From contig MU603936.1 in assembly GCA_025201845.1 (NCBI GenBank), forward strand, positions 224,411-288,410: a stretch of DNA of 64,000 nt, read 5' to 3'. Origin of the DNA: Martensiomyces pterosporus (taxonomy: Eukaryota > Kickxellomycota > Kickxellomycetes > Kickxellales > Kickxellaceae). A program made the translations under genes and the position numbers. Under the pieces are notes generated by a model, which ran no database searches, had not been told where the DNA came from, and saw nothing but the letters and a program-made list of their open reading frames with translations. Below, one piece after another: positions 54,906-64,000 of this stretch (position 1 is its first letter; each line of letters starts with the position of its first letter).

Positions 54906-56062
54906 TCTTAGTTACAAGCTATCTGCGCTGGTTTAATGAGCCAGCTGCCAAAATGAATGTGGGAACAGGGAGGTGTGTGTACGGATATGTAGAGAGGTAC
55001 GTTGTGCGTGTAGAGAGAAGGAAAGTGCTGAAGCGGACAAAGCGAACGAAAGAGAGCCAAACACTACGCCGGCAGGGCAATAGTGATAGGGGAAATAGCT
55101 GTACTAATCAGGGAGACCAAGTAATGAAATTCACATGCAACACGTGATGGGCGCAAAACCTCCGATGCCTGTGGCAGCGGCGGCTGTGCACTGCTGGCAC
55201 AAGGAATGAAGGTTGTGTTAGTAAGCAGGCGGCAGCAGCAGGGTTGCTTGTCGGCGTAGTAGCGTCAAGCTGCATGTGAGCTGTTTTGCAAGCGCTGGGT
55301 GAACAGCGCAAGCAGCCTGCTAGGTCGAGTGGATATGGAGAGCAGCACAAGGGCGAGCCATTTGGCCAGTGTCTGTGGCAGGAGCCACAGAGCAGGCTGT
55401 GGGCACCACTGTTCCTAACAACAACCGCGTTGCACTTCACATTTGAGCCAGAGCAGTGTTTTTTTATTATAGCATTCATTCATTATTCCGGAACCTTGCA
55501 CGCGCCAACAGCCGGAGCAGTCACCGGGCTAGATTCGGGAGGCCAAATTGATACCACTTGATAACCCAGCCACCAGCTTCACTGGCTGCCACCACTGGAG
55601 CCATGATCCTCAGGTGACACAGGCAGCAGGCATTGGAGTTAGCAGCCTGGGACGGCTGATGGTGGAGGACAGGCGGGTATGTGCGCTTTTCTCTGGCCAA
55701 TTAAAGGGAAAGCAAGTCGAGAAAGCCAAGCCAGACAACACGCCCAGGCCGCCATGCTTGATAAAGGGCTGCAACGCTGAGGTGTGCAGTAGAGGCCTTT
55801 TTTTGCTTTGCGTTCCCCCGCGCTTTTTCCACTCGGGTTTTGTATATTATTGCGCTCGCTGCTTCTTCACCCTAGACGCCACCTATCCATCGATACCTTT
55901 GTAATCCTCTTTAACCCTGTGCCACTCGCCTTTCTATTTCCACAATAAAGACGACGCGTACCTTTGATATTCTCCAAGGCCTGTGCACACAAGCCTCCTC
56001 AAAGATAACCAAGCACACCACACTGCCTTACCTATAACGGGCAGTGTCTTTCGCTTGTGCGC
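54906..56062. other. divergent intergenic region
   Basis: 1157 bp between start codons at 54905 (minus) and 56063 (plus). No coherent ORF or RNA gene. A TGTGGGAA, matching the CSL consensus, lies at 54958-54965, about 55 bp upstream of the minus-strand gene. Confidence 0.45.
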
Positions 56063-57391
56063 ATGAGATACTACCACTCGCGCTGGTTTGTGTTGCTGGC
56101 TGTGCAGCTGGCTGGGATACTCACGCTTGTGCTGATGCTGCGAGACTCGCGCATCCAAACACTGCGCTCGACTGCGTTCGACTGGCTCAACGAACGAAAC
56201 ATGTACCCGTGTGCGTTCAGGAAGCTTCCCATGGTGTATGAGCATGGGGACAGCCACTACTACGTTGTTTGGGAAACAACATGCCCGTCAGGCAACCCCC
56301 TGCTGGAGTGGTGGACCGACAGCTCTAGCAGAGCTGGGCTCCCGAGCCTATATGTGGAGCCATGGTACAAGAAGATCGATGGCAACCACCACCGGTACAC
56401 TGCCATTTTTGGTCCTGTGCATAACAGCACCAACGTGCACTACCAAATTAACAACTACAAGTTTAGCACAAAGAGCTATACGATAGCTCGGCCAGAACGG
56501 TCCGCGCTTAATCGTGTCCTGGTGATCGCAGACAACCAGAACGGGCCTACCGTTTTCCGCCGTGTCCTGTCCAAGATTAGAGGATACTATGGCACCGGGA
56601 ACCGGCCTGACACCATCCTGCATGTCGGTGATAGCGTGCAGATTGTCGAGAAGCTGGCAGACTGGCACAACCAGCTTTTCTCGCCCATGGAGGATGGCGG
56701 CGGACTGCACCACTCATCGCCGATCATATTTGTTCCAGGAAACCACGACCACGACAAGAGCCGCAAGCCGGACAACGCCAACGTGTATACCGACATGTAC
56801 CACGGGATACTAGACACCGATGGGCTGGGAAAGAAGGCAGCGACCGATGGCACATACCACCAGTTCCACCATAGCGTGACTGTGGGCAGTGCTCGTATCA
56901 TCGTGCTCGACGCTGAGTGCCACTCCCCTGAGCAGAGCGAATTCCTCAAGCGAGAGCTTCAGTCGCCAGAGTTTGCGAATGCCGTGTTTCGCATTGTCGC
57001 AGTGCATATCCCGCCATACATAGAGTACTGGGACCCGACTGCATGGAACAAGGGGGGCGAGAAGCATTGGGGTGAACACATTCGGTTGGAGTACGACCCA
57101 CTGTTCCGGGAATATGGCGTCGACTTGGTCATTTCGGGACACCAGCACAACTACCAGAGAGCAACCGTGCGCCGCGGGGGCACACCGACAGATAGCGGCT
57201 CTATTACCTATGCGATTGTTGGTGGTGCTGGCGGCGGCTTGGATTTGGAGCGTGTCGAGGATTGGAAGATGTACAACGTTACCTACCTGAACCACCACTT
57301 TGTTTCTTTAGACATTGAGAACCGGAGTTTGAGGTGGACTGCTCACAGCCTTGAGGGTGGAATCATTGACCAGTTTAGCATTATGCGTTAG
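56063..57391 (+). CDS. membrane-anchored calcineurin-like metallophosphatase, purple-acid-phosphatase type
   Basis: 442 aa, single exon. The ATG at 56063 (MRYYHSRWF) is preceded in frame only by GTG codons. A signal anchor lies at about 8-27 (WFVLLAVQLAGILTLVLML). An N-terminal beta domain (about 55-150; YYVVWETTCPSGNPLLEWW, YTAIFGPVHNSTNVHYQI) resembles the FN3-like domain of purple acid phosphatases. The catalytic fold has the metal-binding motif series: VLVIADNQNG, TILHVGDSVQ, IFVPGNHDHD, VAVHIPPY and VISGHQHNYQRATV. These give the two Asp, the Asn/His pair, the single His and the final GHxH needed for a two-metal centre. The first motif has ADNQ in place of the usual DxG/DxH, so metal ligation there may differ. 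It should hydrolyse phosphate esters in the secretory path or outside the cell. A catalytically dead paralogue follows 597 bp downstream. Confidence 0.88.
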   Translation: MRYYHSRWFVLLAVQLAGILTLVLMLRDSRIQTLRSTAFDWLNERNMYPCAFRKLPMVYEHGDSHYYVVWETTCPSGNPLLEWWTDSSSRAGLPSLYVEPWYKKIDGNHHRYTAIFGPVHNSTNVHYQINNYKFSTKSYTIARPERSALNRVLVIADNQNGPTVFRRVLSKIRGYYGTGNRPDTILHVGDSVQIVEKLADWHNQLFSPMEDGGGLHHSSPIIFVPGNHDHDKSRKPDNANVYTDMYHGILDTDGLGKKAATDGTYHQFHHSVTVGSARIIVLDAECHSPEQSEFLKRELQSPEFANAVFRIVAVHIPPYIEYWDPTAWNKGGEKHWGEHIRLEYDPLFREYGVDLVISGHQHNYQRATVRRGGTPTDSGSITYAIVGGAGGGLDLERVEDWKMYNVTYLNHHFVSLDIENRSLRWTAHSLEGGIIDQFSIMR

Positions 57392-57988
57392 CTCGCTTCT
57401 TTTTTTCTCTCTTGGTGGAACTACTCAATCTGTGACTAGGCAGTCCTGTTAATATGGCAAACCTGCGTGCTTTGTGTCCAACGAGCCCCACATGCGGGAG
57501 TGTGCAGAGCAGATTCACTGCAAACCTTTGGAAGATGCAGTGCCGAGAGTCGAGCACATTGGCCGATGCGCGCAGCCAATTGGTGGATTCTGAAACGTTT
57601 CATTTCTTCCTGGCTCTGTGGGCAGGGCCACTACAATTGACAGGTAGATAGTCACGTCGTTGTCGCGCGTGGCATTTTCAATCCAACCACCAGCGATCGT
57701 GTTGCGTTCTACGGTTGCTGCGATGCGCACCCAGGATATGGCAGAGAAGGAGGGGAGTGATCCATAGAAAGCTGGTTTCAGCATGAGCCATTGCTTTGAA
57801 ACCCCTCGTTTCTGCTAAGCAAAGATGCGAGCACAGCAGTCTCTTTTCTCCCCCAGACTTTATGTGCTTTGCTGCTTGCAAGATTTCACACTCGGGCTCT
57901 CTTTTCCACAGCTTTCCCACCAACACCTATATACCCTGACAACAAACCACTGCACCTGGGCGTGTCATTCTTTGCTGCTCGACCAGGG
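57392..57988. other. spacer between tandem phosphatase paralogues
   Basis: 597 bp. The open frame from 57869 has only a TTG start and a leader-like translation. A TTTCCCAC (reverse of GTGGGAAA) occurs at 57913-57920. No other element seen. Confidence 0.45.
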
Positions 57989-59206
57989 ATGGGCTACCAG
58001 CAAACTGCAACAGTCAACATGGCTGCAACTCGAAGCACAGTGGGGCTAAGCACTCCAAGACCAAGCGTTCTGATCAGGGTGATTTTGGGTGTGGCTGCGC
58101 TGATTTATGTTCTCCTTGTCCACACCTCGCTCACAGAAAACCTGGCCCTGGTTACTCGCCTCATTGCAAATCCACAGCCACACTGCAGCTACATTCAGAC
58201 GCCTGGAATCACGATACTCTCTGCAGATTCGGTCAGCATCGATTGGAGGACTTCTTGCAGGCTGGGAAACGCAGTGGTTGAGTATGGCCGCAGCGATCTA
58301 GACACATCAGGGGAGACAGCAAATGACGAGACGTACAAGCGACAGCAGGCGCCATTGGTCAAGGAGGGCCCGCTGTCCAGTTGGTTCCAGTACACCGCCA
58401 TTTTACCAGTTGCCAGCGGCCAGTATTTGCGATATGGCGTCGTCACCAGCAATGCTGTTCTCGACATGTACCCTCCAGCATACTACCGCCACGTCATGTC
58501 GCATACACCATCCAACATCACTACAGCGCCGGCAGCAGTGAGGTTTGGCATTGGCATAACTGATGTGAGCACCGTAAACGAGCGGTACACTTCTGGATGG
58601 GCCAGTGGCGTGCTCAAGATGTTTAGGGAAAAGAACCTGAGCTTTGTAGTTGACAGCGGCTCGACACGGGCCAGGTTTACAGGCCACACGCTGGAGGGGA
58701 TCCCCAGTGCGCCGCCAAGCGAAGGACTGTCGTTTGCTGGGTGGATTGGCGATATATGCGTACTATCGGCTAATATTGCCTCCGATCCCGAGTGGAGTGC
58801 CGCTGCAGTGAGATGCAATGGCGCACAGCAGTCAGTTGTGGTTGCTAACATGGGCTGGATGCAGTCTATGCTCTACAGGCTTGGGACCTTTGGGGTGTGG
58901 GAGACATCGTTCTACACGGGTCTAGTTGAGACTATGGTGCGCATTTCGGCTAGGGCTGTCATAATCAAAGCCAGCAGAACGCTCCGCTCAGTCGATCTCC
59001 TCACCAGGTCTGAGCAGCAAGAGCCGCCTGCTCGGACCAAATGCCGTTGCACATTCAGCAACATGGCAGCAGCAGCCATCGAGTCCGACGAGGATGGAAA
59101 GCTGCATCTGAGTGTGTACGGGGCTCGCAAGGACAGGTTCTCAGTGATTGATACGTACAACCAAGACGGGACACGCATCGAGCTCATCAAGACATGTGTG
59201 CTGTAA
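57989..59206 (+). CDS. pseudophosphatase paralogue of the preceding gene
   Basis: 405 aa from the ATG at 57989 (a second ATG, at 58019, is possible). A signal anchor lies at about 28-47 (VLIRVILGVAALIYVLLVHT). The N-terminal domain copies that of the upstream phosphatase: VSIDWRTSCRLGNAVVEYG against YYVVWETTCPSGNPLLEWW, and FQYTAILPVASG against RYTAIFGPVHNS. In the phosphatase domain the fold pattern continues but the metal motifs are gone: RFGIGITDVS for VLVIADNQ, LSFVVDSGSTRA for TILHVGDSVQ, VVVANMGWMQ for VAVHIPPY, and AVIIKASRTLRS for VISGHQHN. No GNHD and no GHxH occur anywhere. The frame is intact over 400 codons, so it is not a decayed pseudogene; a binding or regulatory role is likely. 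Alignment was by eye. Confidence 0.75.
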   Translation: MGYQQTATVNMAATRSTVGLSTPRPSVLIRVILGVAALIYVLLVHTSLTENLALVTRLIANPQPHCSYIQTPGITILSADSVSIDWRTSCRLGNAVVEYGRSDLDTSGETANDETYKRQQAPLVKEGPLSSWFQYTAILPVASGQYLRYGVVTSNAVLDMYPPAYYRHVMSHTPSNITTAPAAVRFGIGITDVSTVNERYTSGWASGVLKMFREKNLSFVVDSGSTRARFTGHTLEGIPSAPPSEGLSFAGWIGDICVLSANIASDPEWSAAAVRCNGAQQSVVVANMGWMQSMLYRLGTFGVWETSFYTGLVETMVRISARAVIIKASRTLRSVDLLTRSEQQEPPARTKCRCTFSNMAAAAIESDEDGKLHLSVYGARKDRFSVIDTYNQDGTRIELIKTCVL

Positions 59207-60316
59207 ATGCAGGGGCTAGTTTAACTATGCGTGTATTTTTTTCTTCATACTCCCAATACGTGGTACCTATAGCGTCTATCTGTCCATTTGTCTATTCATC
59301 TAATGAACACCAGCCTTTCCCGATACGCTGTCGCCAGAAGCCGCAGGGCAGTACAAGCATCTGCACAGATTTGATCAATAGCCAGTGATTGGCGGATTAC
59401 GTATCATGTTATCATGTGCGTGTGCACGCGTGTGGACATGCTGCGCCAGAGCTCAGTGGTGAGCCACTGTACAGCTGGTGGACTAGCAGGCAGCTGTGGG
59501 AGCAGCGAGAATTAGGCCGTGAAAGTCGTTGGTTTGGCGGCGACGTTGTTGAACTTCCTTTTTCTCGCATCCTGGATTTTTTAAAATAAGGGCTGAAACA
59601 TAAAACCGTAAGCATCACACCATTCGACACGCAGGGGATAGATGCGCACATCGAGGGGATAGAGAGAAAGCGACACAAAGGGCGATATAAGTGAATCCAT
59701 CAGCAATCGATGCGTTGGATTGAAAGGAGAGATCCGCGCGGATGGATGCGCCAATAGGCCGTGGTAATCGCTGAGGGGACGAAGGTGGAATTTGAACGAA
59801 ATTCGAAGGCAAATGGAAATTGGGGCATGCCTCTGCATGCACACACATAGTGCAGGCAGATTGGAGGTTGACAGCGTGTGTGACTGGCAGCCACAGCACC
59901 ATACCTGCCAGGCAGAAGAAGACGGCTTTGCTTGTGGAGCGGCAGTGCAAGCAACTGGTAACCGCCAGGGCTCTCTTGAATAAGTGCGAATTTCGGTCGC
60001 TGGCTCGCCTCAATTGAAGTCCGCATCCGCGCTGCAACCACGGCGACAAGCACCAGTTGTGCCGCTTTCTATCTCTCCCCTCTATTGCACCTTGCACAAG
60101 GCCACTCTTGTCTCACACGAATGCCTCTGTGCTGTATGCGAGTGAGGTTTTGCATCTCTAGCAGTCGGAAGGCGGCTAGCTAATGCTGCTCAGCTCCACA
60201 GAATTGAGCAGAGGAAGCGGAACTGCGCCTTGGAATTCAACGCAGCAAAGCGCGCTAATCACTTTCCATACCTTTTTGGAGCCACTGCTCGCGCCCCTGT
60301 TCTCTTTGCATAGGAA
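59207..60316. other. intergenic region upstream of eL31
   Basis: 1110 bp without a credible ORF. The eL31 ATG lies four bases after CATAG (60309-60313), which could be the acceptor of a 5' UTR intron; a GTGAGG at 60142 is one possible donor. Nothing else recognised. Confidence 0.45.
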
Positions 60317-60679
60317 ATGTCGAAAGGAAAGACCGGCAACAAGCGCTCTGCCCTCGCTGAGGTTGTGACCCGCGAGTACACCATCCACCTCCACAAGAAG
60401 GTCTTTGGTGCCTCGTTCAAGAAGCGCACTCCCCGCGCCGTCAAGGCCATCCGCGAGTTTGCTCAGTCCCACATGGGCACCAAGGACGTCCGCATCGACG
60501 CCCAGCTCAACAAGGCTCTCTGGGCTAGCGGCATCAAGTCCGTCCCCCACCGTGTCCGTGTCCGCCTGTCGCGCCGCCGTAACGACGACGAGGATGCCGC
60601 CGAGAAGCTCTACACCTACGTCACCTACGTCCCTGTCGCTGACTTCAAGGGTCTCCAGACCCAGACCGTCGACGAGTAA
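60317..60679 (+). CDS. 60S ribosomal protein eL31 (L31e)
   Basis: 120 aa, no intron in the coding part. Starts [20 protein letters not shown], then [60 protein letters not shown] and [19 protein letters not shown]. These match the family end to end, including the DVRID and RVRVRLSR motifs. eL31 lies near the peptide exit tunnel of the large subunit and contacts the nascent-chain complex RAC. Length is normal (yeast Rpl31 113 aa). Codon use is almost entirely C- or G-ending, as in eS17, indicating high expression. Confidence 0.97.
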   Translation: MSKGKTGNKRSALAEVVTREYTIHLHKKVFGASFKKRTPRAVKAIREFAQSHMGTKDVRIDAQLNKALWASGIKSVPHRVRVRLSRRRNDDEDAAEKLYTYVTYVPVADFKGLQTQTVDE

Positions 60680-61231
60680 GTTTGCTTGCTTTTGTTTTTT
60701 GGAATAGTAAACGACTCTCCCTTAAAATAAGCAAATAATATCATGGATGATAGCAGCCATCGCTTGCCAGCACATGCAAGATGGTGGCCATGGTGGCCAC
60801 CGTGCGCTTTGGCTGCTGGCCCAAATGGATGAGGCGTGTATGTCCTCAGCATATGCAGCATAGCCAAGTGTGGATCACAACAAGCGAGACTCATTCATTC
60901 GCATGCATACCGCTAATCCGTTGACATTGGCAGACCCGCTCTATCACGCCCAGGTATACTGGTGCTACTCATTTGCTGCTTGCATAAACAAATAGCAAGC
61001 ATGCACATGCACATTTAAAGAGAGCAACATATCCTGCTTTGAGAGACGAAACGTTTATTGACATGGCAAATGAATAAGTAAATGATACAGGTGCGTTTTC
61101 CAAAGGGGGTGCTGCTTCGCGGTAGAGCAGCGGGGGTAGAGGGAGGGAGGGAGGTGGTGTGGATGCGGACCTCTTTTTGCGTGACCGCTGCAGCAAGCAT
61201 GCAGCCATACGAGTGCCCACCGACTTGCTAG
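60680..61231. other. convergent spacer between eL31 and the CBM21 gene
   Basis: 552 bp of presumed 3' untranslated sequence; ATGGTGGCCATGGTGGCCAC near 60780 is a short 9-bp direct repeat. No gene seen. Confidence 0.45.
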
Positions 61232-62512
61232 TTAGCAGTGTAGGAGCGTAGCCGGATAGGGCGACCACACGTGAGAAGTGGCCAGCGGCGAGCCAGTGCG
61301 CATGATGGGGCTGGTCGAGAGTGGCGGTGACTGAGAGTGATAGATGCCGGAATAATTATTACTGTACAGGTTGGCGGACCATGGCGCCGCAGAGTGGGCA
61401 GGCAGGCCAGGGGCCGCGGGTATTGCTTGCATGGGCATTGGCTGCTGGCTGTGATTGTAAGTGGGTGGTGGCGTGGAGCGGTATGAAGCAGTGGAGAACT
61501 TCGCCTCCGAGTATCTCATGTACCGGCGCGCGTCTGCACTGGACACACCACCGAGCGACGACAGCGGTGAGGGTGAGCGGCAGCTACCTGAGGTGTTGAA
61601 GCTAAACTCGAAGGCGCGGGTACCTTTGTGCATCTCCTTTGCGTTTCCAATCCGTTTCTTGTCAGGCTTGGTGCGTGATGTGGCAGCCGCGACAGCGGCA
61701 GCGGTAGTAGGGGCAAGCCTGAACGAGTAGTTGGCACCTTTGTTGTTGTCCCAATGCTCTTGGCCATTTACGCGATAGCAAACGCACATGGAGATGGTGG
61801 TTTGTGTGTGTGAAGACGATGCAGCAGAGGAAACTGGGATGCTGAAGCGGAAGCGGTCAATGCCAGGGCGGCAGCCATCCACGCCAACAATGGTGCGGAC
61901 AAAGGAGGCAGGTGTGTCCTCCACAGTCTTCCAGTCGTCCATAGTATAGCGCACAGAAACGTCCTTTTCAAACGCCAGATTGTGCACTTTGACTGTGCCT
62001 GTGAGTGTGCTCGACGCGTGCTCGACAGACTCTAGGACGACAGGGGAGGGCTCATAGGGAGAGAAAGAGGGCGAGGGTTTGCGAATCGGGATGAAGCGCA
62101 CAGTAGCTGCTGAGGGTGGCGCATGCTCGGGTGCGCTGCTGCAAGGGAGAGAGACCTCAAACTCTGGGTCGCGCGACGCGTGCCTTGGAGTCTCTGTCTT
62201 GTAAAACCAGCGAGTGTGCTCGAGATCTGTGCCAAAATGCACAAATCTAGGTGCCTTGGCGGGGTATGACGCCTGGGACTGCCTGCATGCAGGCGGAGCG
62301 GCGCATTGCTGCTTGAGACACGATTTGATCGTCTGGCCACTTGCATTACAAGGCAGCTCTGCCTTTGCTGGTGCAGCTGTTTTGAACAACGTGCAGCTTG
62401 GGAGAGTAGGTCGAAGAACGAGTGTGACCGAGCGCGAGTGCTGGGGGGTGCTGTGCAAGACCGTGGTAGAAGAGCAGCGGCCCCGAGAAGGCCTCGATAC
62501 AGGGATATACAT
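61232..62512 (-). CDS. CBM21 protein, glycogen-targeting regulatory subunit of protein phosphatase 1
   Basis: 426 aa, single exon. ATG at 62512 (MYIPVSRPSRG); the frame beyond it has only a TTG start. A PP1-docking RVxF-type motif occurs at 89-93 (RFVHF) inside APRFVHFGTDLEHTRWF, the conserved lead-in of fungal family members. The CBM21 domain is at about 160-266: TGTVKVHNLAFEKDVSVRYT, MDDWKTVEDT, GIDRFRFSIPV and the hallmark WDNNKGANYSF, whose Trp and Asn residues contact glycogen. This is the order seen in yeast Gac1/Pig1 and mammalian PPP1R3, which bring PP1 to glycogen to activate glycogen synthase. The C-terminal third is Ser/Pro/Tyr-rich and disordered. The protein is shorter than Gac1 (793 aa). 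Convergent with eL31. Confidence 0.9.
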   Translation of the reverse strand: MYIPVSRPSRGRCSSTTVLHSTPQHSRSVTLVLRPTLPSCTLFKTAAPAKAELPCNASGQTIKSCLKQQCAAPPACRQSQASYPAKAPRFVHFGTDLEHTRWFYKTETPRHASRDPEFEVSLPCSSAPEHAPPSAATVRFIPIRKPSPSFSPYEPSPVVLESVEHASSTLTGTVKVHNLAFEKDVSVRYTMDDWKTVEDTPASFVRTIVGVDGCRPGIDRFRFSIPVSSAASSSHTQTTISMCVCYRVNGQEHWDNNKGANYSFRLAPTTAAAVAAATSRTKPDKKRIGNAKEMHKGTRAFEFSFNTSGSCRSPSPLSSLGGVSSADARRYMRYSEAKFSTASYRSTPPPTYNHSQQPMPMQAIPAAPGLPAHSAAPWSANLYSNNYSGIYHSQSPPLSTSPIMRTGSPLATSHVWSPYPATLLHC

Positions 62513-63776
62513 TGCCAACAGTGGCCTAAAGCAGCGCAAAAGCGTGTGCTTGCGGCTGTGCACGTAGGCGTTAGGGCAGATATGTGAAGAACAAGCGGTC
62601 CTACCCAAAGCGGCAAAATAAGAAAAACAATACAGGGAGATAGGTTGTGCCGTGGTTAGGGAGGGTTCGAGGGAATAGTAGCGCCGTTTGCCTTAGGAGG
62701 GCTGGAAAAAGCCTAAACTGGGGGAGCGCAGAGGTGAGACGACTGTTATATAGGAGGCGTGTGTGCGGGTGTGCTCCTGCGGCGGGCGTGGGCGTGGGCG
62801 GAGAGCACCTGTGTGTGTTACCAGGAGAGCAGCAAGGGGTGCCAAAAATGCACTGCTATCGATCAATCGACGGTTGTTGACAGCAGGCCAAATGGGCGAA
62901 TGGGCGAATGGTCTCCGCGTGTGTGTGTCGTGCTCGGCTATCTCGGCAACCAAAGCAAGACAGACCTGGGCAATGCGCCAATGGAGCCAGAAATGAGCAA
63001 TAAAGACCCAGTGGGGGATTTTCCTCGTTTGGGGAAGGGCAATTGGTCCGCTCTTCCCCAGCCATCGAGTCCGTCTCGGCCAGCCAGCCAGGAGAGCACC
63101 AGGCACTGGTATTTCCCCTGCGGTGTTCTGCGCTGGAGAAAAAGGTTCCGCATGAGGAAGGCGTGCGCGGATTGCCCTGGATATGAGGTGCCTGTTACTT
63201 TTCCACTCGCTGGATTTTGGCCGGGCGCTCTGTGCCTCATCGATAGCACGCACCGCGTCTGATCGCTCCCACGATTTGGTGGGGCAGGCGCAGGCGCAGC
63301 GGGGGATGCGCGTGTGGGGACGAAGCAGATGAGACATTACCGCAGGCTGCGCACGGCGTGCTATCGCCAAGGATCCTCTCAGGCATCTCTCCAGTCACTA
63401 CCAGCGTCGCTGCCACTGCACTTCTAATTTTGTTTGATGCCCAGCACTCCCGACTTGGCCGCAGATTGTGCATCGTCTCTTTTCTCGCTTCCCCTATTCG
63501 GCGGCAGGGGCGAATGACACGCCCGCTCAGCCAAATAGGGCGCGTGCAGGCGTCGTTCGAGGCTATGGCTGTCTCTCGCTTGGGTATCATGTGCTGGATG
63601 CACCAAGGCCATTATTCCTTGCGCATAAGCCCGAATAATGCAAGCATGTTTCTCGGGGAATTTCGGCATCCAGTGCCGTGTTGGTCATCCATGGCTGTCT
63701 GTATTGAGACACGAGGGCCATGTGGATGGGGGTGAAGGCAGGTGTCGCTCTACGCCTTATTTTGCAAATTCCCGCC
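62513..63776. other. promoter region of the CBM21 gene
   Basis: About 1260 bp upstream of the minus-strand CBM21 start. Plus- and minus-strand open frames here are short and incoherent. Nothing specific recognised. Confidence 0.45.
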
Positions 63777-63937
63777 TCAGGTACTTGGTCTCACACGGAC
63801 GGGGTTGACAGCGAACTCCACCTCGGTGTTGCCAACAGTGCTCACACCTCTTTCGCCGCTCCCCCTCCAAACTGGCACTACTTTTGCCAGTGTCTTTGCA
63901 TCCCTCAACGCAGTCTCCGCCTGTTCCAGCAACGCCA
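63777..63937 (-). CDS. possible 3'-terminal exon of a gene cut by the window edge
   Basis: On the minus strand one frame is open for 52 codons after an AG at 63938-63939 and ends in TGA at 63777-63779. It reads ALLEQAETALRDAKTLAKVV, then PVWRGSGERGVSTVGNTEVE, then FAVNPVRVRPST, which has the helix-then-strand look of a real C-terminus and no low-complexity run. There is no start codon, and a stop lies just upstream, so an intron acceptor is required. The acceptor would be CAG, whereas all other acceptors in the window are TAG, which lowers confidence. No family recognised. The antisense frame is also open. Confidence 0.3.
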
Positions 63938-64000
63938 CTGATCATATGTCGTACAGTGGTCGGATGATATATTGATATTCAGAATACACCCAGAGGGGGG

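Noticed and set aside
59440..59530. A-box-like AGCTCAGTGGTGAGCC, possible tRNA
   Set aside because: No B box and no acceptor-stem pairing downstream.

Overview
The window is nuclear DNA of a fungus. Chitin-export Chs5, phosphatidylethanolamine methyltransferase Cho2, the very-long-chain enoyl reductase Tsc13, an exportin-T/Los1 and a Cdc4/Mlc1-type myosin light chain all point to Fungi. Coexistence of a CSL (Su(H)/LAG-1) factor, a Phx1/Hoy1-like homeobox protein, Gln/Ser/Ala-rich low-complexity proteins, moderate-to-high GC and few introns fits an early-diverging filamentous lineage. My guess, by overall style only, is Zoopagomycota/Kickxellomycotina. No transposase, reverse transcriptase, tRNA or CRISPR array was recognised.

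Layout, left to right. (1) 1-3429: no recognisable gene; a pyrimidine-rich leader runs into the 1279-aa CSL gene (3430-7269), followed on the same strand by IPI3/WDR18 (7692-9188) and a short CHS5 (9593-10510). (2) A 1541-aa homeobox factor on the minus strand (10783-15408), behind which lie about 9.2 kb with no convincing gene (15409-24633). (3) Two HMG-box genes head to head (24634-26196 minus; 27628-28647 plus), then an F-box/EF-hand protein (29007-30026). (4) A six-BRCT TopBP1/Rad4/Dpb11 homologue on the minus strand (30153-35339) and a tiny C2H2 ORF. (5) eS17 (minus) and TSC13 (plus) head to head around a 372-bp shared promoter, then exportin-T, an unknown disordered protein and CHO2. (6) A GPI-type BIM1/X325-like copper protein (minus), a divergent myosin light chain, a disordered-protein gene carrying a fresh 139-bp tandem duplication, a metallophosphatase followed by a tandem paralogue stripped of every catalytic motif, eL31, a CBM21 glycogen-targeting subunit, and a doubtful terminal exon at the right edge.

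Gene structures were rebuilt from frame continuity. All 11 introns assigned in nine genes end in TAG, and all nine first introns lie within the first 154 coding nt. No operon-like logic is seen. The genes are mostly housekeeping (ribosome, tRNA export, lipid synthesis, replication checkpoint) mixed with four DNA-binding regulators. The most unusual items are the 139-bp coding duplication whose single mismatch creates a GT that, with a TAG at the repeat junction, would form a frame-restoring 55-nt intron; the pseudophosphatase paralogue; the TAG-only splice acceptors; and the large non-coding interval behind the homeobox gene.
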